Assembly: GCA_964422685.1 (NCBI GenBank)
Contig: CAYRCG010000005.1
Span: 1-33,912 of the forward strand
DNA length: 33,912 nt
DNA from: Syntrophomonas sp964422685
GTDB lineage: Bacteria; Bacillota; Syntrophomonadia; Syntrophomonadales; Syntrophomonadaceae
Reading direction: 5' to 3'
Under the pieces are notes generated by a model. It ran no database searches. It was not told where the DNA came from and saw nothing but the letters and a program-made list of their open reading frames with translations. Positions within the stretch are counted from its first letter, which is position 1, and each line of letters opens with the position of its first letter. A program made the translations under genes and the position numbers. Below, piece by piece: positions 28,712 through 33,912 of this stretch.

Positions 28712-31700
28712 CTAAGCTACTACCCCATCTGCCCACATTTCACACTGGGCGATGACAGTATTTAAAGCCTCCTCCTGGCCTTCCGGCGGATATTTATATT
28801 TCCTCAGCAATCGCTTTACCATGGAGCGCATCTCGGCCCTGGCTTGTTCTTTCTTCTGCCAGTCTACTGTACGGCTCTTGCGCAGCATCTCGGTCAGTTC
28901 CTTAGTGATCTGTACCAGGGATTCATCACTGTAGAAATCCTTTATAGCCGCCGGTTTAAGCAAAGCATCATAGAAAGCCTTTTCTTCCCTAGTGAGCCCT
29001 AATTTATCACCGGCACTGTGATCTGCAGCAATGGCCTCTGCCATTTGCAAAAGTTCCTCAATGACGGCTGCATTATCTATCTGTCCATTGATATAAGAGT
29101 TCATAAGCTTTTTCATTCTTTCGGAAAACAATTCAGATTTGACCAGATTAGTCCGCTTATAGACTGTTATCTGCTCCAGTATCAGTTTTTTCAATAGCTC
29201 AGCAGCCAGGTTTTTTTGCTTCATTCTGGCGATATCCTCCAAAAATGCCTGCTCAAAAAGGGAATACTCCGCTTCCACATCGGAAAAGAGATTGATTATC
29301 CCATCGCTTTTGATGCTTTGTTTCAGCAATTCATTGATCCGCTGGTTGATTTCTTTTAAAGACAGCTTCTTGCCTGGGGTAATACGGATAAGGGAAATGC
29401 GGACCGCTTCGAAATAGGCCGCTTCAAAGCGCTGGGTCTTAGTAAGCAGGCTGCGGCATAGAGAGGCAGCCTGGCGGAGATATAAGGCTTCCTTAATAAA
29501 CAGAGCCTTTTTATCCTCATCGGCGAGAATAAAGTTGATTCCATCGGTGATAGTCTTAGCTCGGTCTAAATCGCTGCCCTCCAGGAATTTAGAATAGTCA
29601 AATCTGTGGAAGAGATCCTGACAGACGGATAGTTTTTCTTCAAACTTAGGCAGGGCGGATTTGGATATATCCGTATCGCCATAATTCTTACGATCCCTAA
29701 CGGTATAATCATTCATAGCCTCTTTCAATGCTGAAGCTATACCGACATAATCGACAATCAAGCCGCCTTCTTTATCCCCATATACCCGGTTTACCCGAGC
29801 GATAGCCTGCATCAGGTTGTGGCCCTTCATGGGTTTATAAACATACATGGTAGCTAGTGAAGGCACATCAAAGCCTGTCAGCCACATATCCACCACGATG
29901 GCTATTTTCATTTCATCTTTATTATCTTTGAACTTACGGGCCAGATCGAAGCGATAAGTCTTATTTCCCAACACTTGTTTCCATTCCTCGGGATCGGTAT
30001 TCTCACTGGTCATTACTGCTTTGATTTTTTCCTGCCAGTCAGGTCTGATCCGTAGAATCTCAAGATATATTTTCATGGCGATTGTTCGGGAGCATGCCAC
30101 GATCATAGCTTTGCCAGCCAAAAGATCCTGCCGGTCTTCATAGTGATCAACTATATCCTGGCACAGGGTTTTGATAGTGGATTCTGCTCCTAGTATGGCA
30201 TCCATCCGGGAGAGTTCTTTTTTACTCTTTTCTACGGCATAGGGTTCGGCTTGCTCTGCTACCACGCCATATTCAACATCGATCTTATGCAAAATCTCCT
30301 GATCTAAAGATAGATTGATTACCCGGCTCTCATAGTACACCGGTCTGGTGGCGCCGTCTTCCACCGATTGGGTCATGTCATACACATCGATATATTCACC
30401 GAATACTTCTATGGTGGAGCGGTCCTTAAGAGAAATAGGAGTGCCGGTAAAGCCGATGAAGGTAGCATTAGGCAGACTCTCCCTGACTAAAAGGGCAAAG
30501 CCATAGGATATTTTACCGGTTTTAGGGTCTATCTTTTCATCTAAGGAATACTGACTGCGATGAGCTTCATCGGCAATGACGATAATATTCCTGCGCTGGG
30601 AAAGGGATTCAGCTGATTCTTCAAACTTCTGCATGGTGGTAAATATTATCCCATTGGCAACTCGTCCGTCTAGGAGGGATTTTAATTCCACCCGGCTTTC
30701 AGCTTGCTCCGGTGTCTGGCGCAGGAAATAGGCACATTTGGAAAACTGACCAAAGAGTTGGTCATCCAAATCATTGCGATCAGTTAAGACTACCACTGTG
30801 GGGCTGTTTAAGGTTTCCTGAAGGAGTTTGGTGTAAAAGACCATGGATAAAGATTTGCCGCTGCCTTGGGTATGCCATACGACACCGCCTTTGCCGTCAG
30901 TCTCAGAAGCGGTTTTGGTCCTTTCAATGGCTTTCTTTACGGCGAAGTATTGATGATAACCGGCTAGGATTTTGATATCATCGGAGTAAACAATGAAGTT
31001 TTTGATGATATCCACTATGCGGTCTTTAGTAAACATGCCTGCAAATAGCACATCAAAGGCAGCATAATGAGTGGCTTCATAGCTGCCATCAGTGGTCTTC
31101 CATTCCATAAAGCGATCTTCTTTCGCAGTAATAGTACCTGCCTTGGAGACGGTCAGATCGCTAATCACACAAAAAGCATTATATATAAACAAGCTGGGGA
31201 TATCCTGCATATAGTTGCGCAGCTGGAGGTAGGCATCAGAGGCGTCCGTCTCTTCCCGGGAGCAGGATTTCAGTTCCATGACCACTAGTGGCAGTCCATT
31301 GATAAAGACTACTATATCTGCGCGCTTTTCCGCATAATCCACTACTGTCCACTGGTTGGCGACATAGAACTGGTTTTTCTCCGGTTCTTCATAGTTGATC
31401 AGTTGGACCCGGTCATATTTCATCTCCCCATTGTGAAGGGGGCTGACTTCAATGCCGCTTTGCAGGTAATCCATAAAGGACCGGTTCATTTGCAGCAGGT
31501 TCTTGGTCTCATAGTTTTTCAGCTTATAAATTGCTTCCCGGATGGCTTCGATGTGTAGGTCGGGGTTGATGTCACATAGGGCAGTGAGCAGCATTTCTTC
31601 GTGGAGGGGGGAGTGATAATCCCGCTCTACATCAGGGCCATAGATATGTTCATAGCCTAAGCCCTGCATCAATTCAATGATGGCATTTTCAAAATCCTGC

Positions 31701-31714
31701 TCAGTAAATGACAT
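28712..31714 (-). CDS. hsdR: Type I restriction enzyme, R subunit
   Basis: HsdR is the ATP-driven translocase and nuclease of a type I restriction system. The 1000-residue product has an N-terminal PD-(D/E)xK nuclease (D133 in RADIVV, E147 and K149 in MELKS). Helicase motifs follow: Walker A QGSGKS (283-288), DEAH (382-385), a TGTP motif near 427 and QAIARVNRVYGDKEGG (motif VI, ~640). A helical C-terminus binds the methylase. The ATG at 31714 overlaps the hsdS stop by one base (TGATG), and GAGGAGG lies just upstream, so translation is coupled. The gene is intact. Confidence 0.96.
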   Translation of the reverse strand: MSFTEQDFENAIIELMQGLGYEHIYGPDVERDYHSPLHEEMLLTALCDINPDLHIEAIREAIYKLKNYETKNLLQMNRSFMDYLQSGIEVSPLHNGEMKYDRVQLINYEEPEKNQFYVANQWTVVDYAEKRADIVVFINGLPLVVMELKSCSREETDASDAYLQLRNYMQDIPSLFIYNAFCVISDLTVSKAGTITAKEDRFMEWKTTDGSYEATHYAAFDVLFAGMFTKDRIVDIIKNFIVYSDDIKILAGYHQYFAVKKAIERTKTASETDGKGGVVWHTQGSGKSLSMVFYTKLLQETLNSPTVVVLTDRNDLDDQLFGQFSKCAYFLRQTPEQAESRVELKSLLDGRVANGIIFTTMQKFEESAESLSQRRNIIVIADEAHRSQYSLDEKIDPKTGKISYGFALLVRESLPNATFIGFTGTPISLKDRSTIEVFGEYIDVYDMTQSVEDGATRPVYYESRVINLSLDQEILHKIDVEYGVVAEQAEPYAVEKSKKELSRMDAILGAESTIKTLCQDIVDHYEDRQDLLAGKAMIVACSRTIAMKIYLEILRIRPDWQEKIKAVMTSENTDPEEWKQVLGNKTYRFDLARKFKDNKDEMKIAIVVDMWLTGFDVPSLATMYVYKPMKGHNLMQAIARVNRVYGDKEGGLIVDYVGIASALKEAMNDYTVRDRKNYGDTDISKSALPKFEEKLSVCQDLFHRFDYSKFLEGSDLDRAKTITDGINFILADEDKKALFIKEALYLRQAASLCRSLLTKTQRFEAAYFEAVRISLIRITPGKKLSLKEINQRINELLKQSIKSDGIINLFSDVEAEYSLFEQAFLEDIARMKQKNLAAELLKKLILEQITVYKRTNLVKSELFSERMKKLMNSYINGQIDNAAVIEELLQMAEAIAADHSAGDKLGLTREEKAFYDALLKPAAIKDFYSDESLVQITKELTEMLRKSRTVDWQKKEQARAEMRSMVKRLLRKYKYPPEGQEEALNTVIAQCEMWADGVVA

Positions 31715-32958
31715 CAGACCACCTCCTCAATGGGTACTCTGATCTCCCCGGATATAAGCTTGGGGAGAAGGGTGTCGCGGATGTTGAATAATTTCTGTCC
31801 TTGAAGATAATTGTTGTAAATCCCCAAAGTAAGGGAATGCGCAATAGTATGAAATCTAAAAAGGAATTCATCATTCGGTATCAACACTAGATGTTTAAGA
31901 ATATGCGTTATTTTTATACTAGGTTGAACTGAGCCTATATCGTAACTCATCAAATCATTTCTTATGCTTCTTAAGTATTCATACATAAAGAAAGGAGATA
32001 GTTTTTGACTTCTAAAGCCAACGACATTTTGTGCTATACATCCCATATCACCAAAAAATAGTTTCATTTGAGCTAAATTTCCAACTGTTGATAGTAGTAT
32101 ATCGAAGTTTTTTGGGTGTCCGCTTCTGAACCAATTTACATATATATCCCTACTGACATATTTATTGCAGTTTCCATAATCAATTATTCTTGAGTTTCCT
32201 GATAAAGCTTTAACATCAATTACGGGATAATCTGTTATATCCGTACTTAATGGAGGAGTTTTTCCACGATTATCAATTACTTCAATGCAATCCCCAAGCG
32301 GCTTTACCTTCCACCCCTCGGGTATCTCACCCAGTTCACTTTCCACCATTTTCCCGCCGGAGGATTTGTAGGGTTGGCCATTTTCATCGGGAAACTCAAA
32401 GTCCACAAACCACTCTTTAAAAATAGCCTGGGCCATTTCTTCCAGGACCTGGTTAGTGCGGTTGTTGAGTTCGATCATGTCGTCCAGGCAGGAGAGGGTG
32501 GCGGCAATGGCTTTTTGTTCTGGTAATTGTATTAGTGGAACAATGTAGTTCATTAACGCAGATTTGTCTCCGCGCGGCATTTTAGTTCCTTTAGAAGTTG
32601 ACATTGAATAATCAAAAAAACTATCGTATGATAAATTGTAATATAAAAACTTACTATCATAGATGTTTCTTTTTGCCCTAAATACAAGCACGTCATTTGA
32701 ACAACCTCCATTTTTATTTGCAAACCAAATTTTCTTGAAATATGGCCGGATGTTTGAAACTAAAACATCTCCTATTTTGTAGGCAGATAATGTTTTTAAT
32801 CTTGGCAAGCCATTTGCAATAGTTACCCCAGCTTTTTCCGGCAGCATATTTTCGGTAGATATATAGTTTGTCAACTGCAGATCATTAATATTTATTTTGT
32901 CTTTCCCATATATACAAACTTGACTTAATTTTCCCTTTTTCCAGCCATCAGAACTCAT
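31714..32958 (-). CDS. hsdS: Type I restriction enzyme, specificity subunit
   Basis: HsdS chooses the bipartite DNA target for both methylation and cleavage. The ~414-residue product has two target-recognition domains, ~1-150 and ~215-370. Each is followed by a conserved coiled-coil spacer (LPEQKAIAATLSCLDDMIELNNR...LEEMAQAIFKEWFVDFEFP, and the C-terminal LQGQKLFNIRDTLLPKLISGE). The recognition domains are clearly more AT-rich than the spacers and neighbouring genes, as usual for exchanged specificity segments. I choose the ATG at 32958, nine bases after GGGGG; an in-frame TTG at 32964 is too close to it. It overlaps hsdM by 11 bases. The target sequence cannot be read from the protein. Confidence 0.93.
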   Translation of the reverse strand: MSSDGWKKGKLSQVCIYGKDKININDLQLTNYISTENMLPEKAGVTIANGLPRLKTLSAYKIGDVLVSNIRPYFKKIWFANKNGGCSNDVLVFRAKRNIYDSKFLYYNLSYDSFFDYSMSTSKGTKMPRGDKSALMNYIVPLIQLPEQKAIAATLSCLDDMIELNNRTNQVLEEMAQAIFKEWFVDFEFPDENGQPYKSSGGKMVESELGEIPEGWKVKPLGDCIEVIDNRGKTPPLSTDITDYPVIDVKALSGNSRIIDYGNCNKYVSRDIYVNWFRSGHPKNFDILLSTVGNLAQMKLFFGDMGCIAQNVVGFRSQKLSPFFMYEYLRSIRNDLMSYDIGSVQPSIKITHILKHLVLIPNDEFLFRFHTIAHSLTLGIYNNYLQGQKLFNIRDTLLPKLISGEIRVPIEEVV

Positions 32959-33912
32959 ATCCAATCGCCCCCAGTCGCTCCCGGATTTCTATCTCCAGTT
33001 CCCGCCTTTCGGCGAAAAGGTCAGCTAATTCGCCGGTTAGCCGGGCCATTTTCTCCTCAAAAGGCTCTCCATCGTCTTCTTGCTCTTCTATGCCCACATA
33101 GCGTCCCGGGGTTAGGATATAATCATGTTTAGCTATATCTTCAGTACCAACTACGGCGCAGAAGCCTAGCACATCTTCACAACTGCCTTGTTCAAAGGCT
33201 CTGAAGGCATCAGCTATCTTGGCGATATCATCATCCATTAATTCTCTTAACCTGCGGCTGACCATAGTCCCCAGATTACGGGCATCGATGAATAGCGTTT
33301 GGCCTTTTTGCTTTTTATTCTTATTAATAAACCATAAGGATACAGGTATCCCAGTTGTATAAAATAACTGTCCCGGCATAGCCACGATACCTTCCACCAG
33401 ATCAGCTTCCACAATGTTTTTACGGATATCTCCCTCACCGCCGGTCTGACTGGATAGTGATCCATTGGCCAGTACCAATCCCATCCTGCCCCGGGGGGCT
33501 AAGTGATGGACCATGTGCTGCATCCAGGCAAAATTTGCATTGCCAGCAGGAGGCAGGCCGTATTTCCACCTAATATCATCTTTGAGCCTTTCCTGCCCCC
33601 AGTTTGATAGATTAAAAGGCGGATTAGCCATTACAAAATCTGCCTTTAAGGTGGGGTGGCAATCATCCAGGAAGATATCGGCATAATATTTCCCTAAATC
33701 AGCTTCCAGTCCCCGGATAGCCAGATTCATCATACACATCTTCCAGGTGGTTGCATTACTGTCCTGGCCATAGAGCGATATATTACGGATATTGCCCTGG
33801 TGGTTTTTAATAAACTGAGCTGATTGGATAAACATGCCCCCGCTTCCGCAACAAGGGTCATAGACCCGGCCGTTATATGGTTCTAATACCTCAACCAAGG
33901 TCCTGACCACAC
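32948..33912 (-). CDS. hsdM: Type I restriction enzyme, DNA methyltransferase subunit (partial)
   Basis: The visible 320 residues are the C-terminal two-thirds of an N6-adenine methylase. The SAM motif DPCCGSGGMF sits at ~18-27, the catalytic NPPF at 96-99, and the C-terminal coiled coil (DGEPFEEKMARLTGELADL...) at the end. The 5' part lies outside the window; a GTG at 33910 is in frame but internal to the family's methylase domain, so it is not the real start. HsdM with HsdS protects host DNA and is required by HsdR. The stop overlaps the hsdS start. Confidence 0.95.
   Translation of the reverse strand, partial: VVRTLVEVLEPYNGRVYDPCCGSGGMFIQSAQFIKNHQGNIRNISLYGQDSNATTWKMCMMNLAIRGLEADLGKYYADIFLDDCHPTLKADFVMANPPFNLSNWGQERLKDDIRWKYGLPPAGNANFAWMQHMVHHLAPRGRMGLVLANGSLSSQTGGEGDIRKNIVEADLVEGIVAMPGQLFYTTGIPVSLWFINKNKKQKGQTLFIDARNLGTMVSRRLRELMDDDIAKIADAFRAFEQGSCEDVLGFCAVVGTEDIAKHDYILTPGRYVGIEEQEDDGEPFEEKMARLTGELADLFAERRELEIEIRERLGAIGYEF

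Overview
The window looks like chromosomal DNA from an endospore-forming Clostridia-type Firmicute. I see spoVAC-AD-AE-AF germination genes, a CgeB-like spore glycosyltransferase, a class A RNase P RNA (Bacilli use class B), strong AGGAGG ribosome binding sites with many GTG/TTG starts, sigma-A type promoters, and an orphan ferredoxin-ASKHA activator of a kind common in anaerobes. A syntrophic or acetogenic relative (Syntrophomonas/Moorella-like) is a reasonable guess, but I could not test it.

Layout. 1-4180: glutamine synthetase, a membrane DUF5698/DUF2179 protein on the minus strand, and a CCA-adding-enzyme homologue whose first catalytic aspartate is a serine. 4200-11307: a dodecin, then a tight run of spoVAC, spoVAD, spoVAE and spoVAF. 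This continues without a gap into two DUF2229/2-hydroxyacyl-CoA-dehydratase-like proteins and their [4Fe-4S] ATPase activase. 11308-11790: a dense block of dispersed and tandem repeats that runs into the 3' end of a CgeB-like glycosyltransferase. 12900-15435: a promoter, TPP riboswitch and attenuator ahead of thiD-thiM-thiE, which is a thiamine salvage set. 15598-17105: a stand-alone TrpB2 with its own promoter and terminator. 17162-20116: trmK, a Nif3/DUF34 protein and an HD-GYP phosphodiesterase. 20400-21310: HU and rnpB, convergent and sharing one bidirectional terminator. 21500-23804: a small three-helix membrane protein and a RACo-like [2Fe-2S]/DUF4445 protein. 23817-27313: a long palindrome, enoyl-CoA hydratase homologue, SDR dehydrogenase, membrane-anchored trypsin-like protease and CDF zinc exporter. 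27493-28643: an endonuclease V homologue followed by an alkyltransferase-like protein, each missing a key catalytic residue. 28712-33912: a type I restriction-modification operon (hsdM-hsdS-hsdR, minus strand), with hsdM cut by the window edge.

How the genes work together. The clearest candidate for an undescribed system is 4833-11307. Seven genes overlap or nearly touch and join the spore dipicolinate channel to an ATP-driven, low-potential Fe-S electron-transfer module. The trio looks like a split activase/dehydratase machine: two paralogous subunits that share a C-terminal signature, plus an archerase-type ATPase. The second candidate is the adjacent endonuclease V-like and alkyltransferase-like pair. 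Both keep their folds but have altered active sites, which suggests damaged-base recognition rather than standard catalysis.
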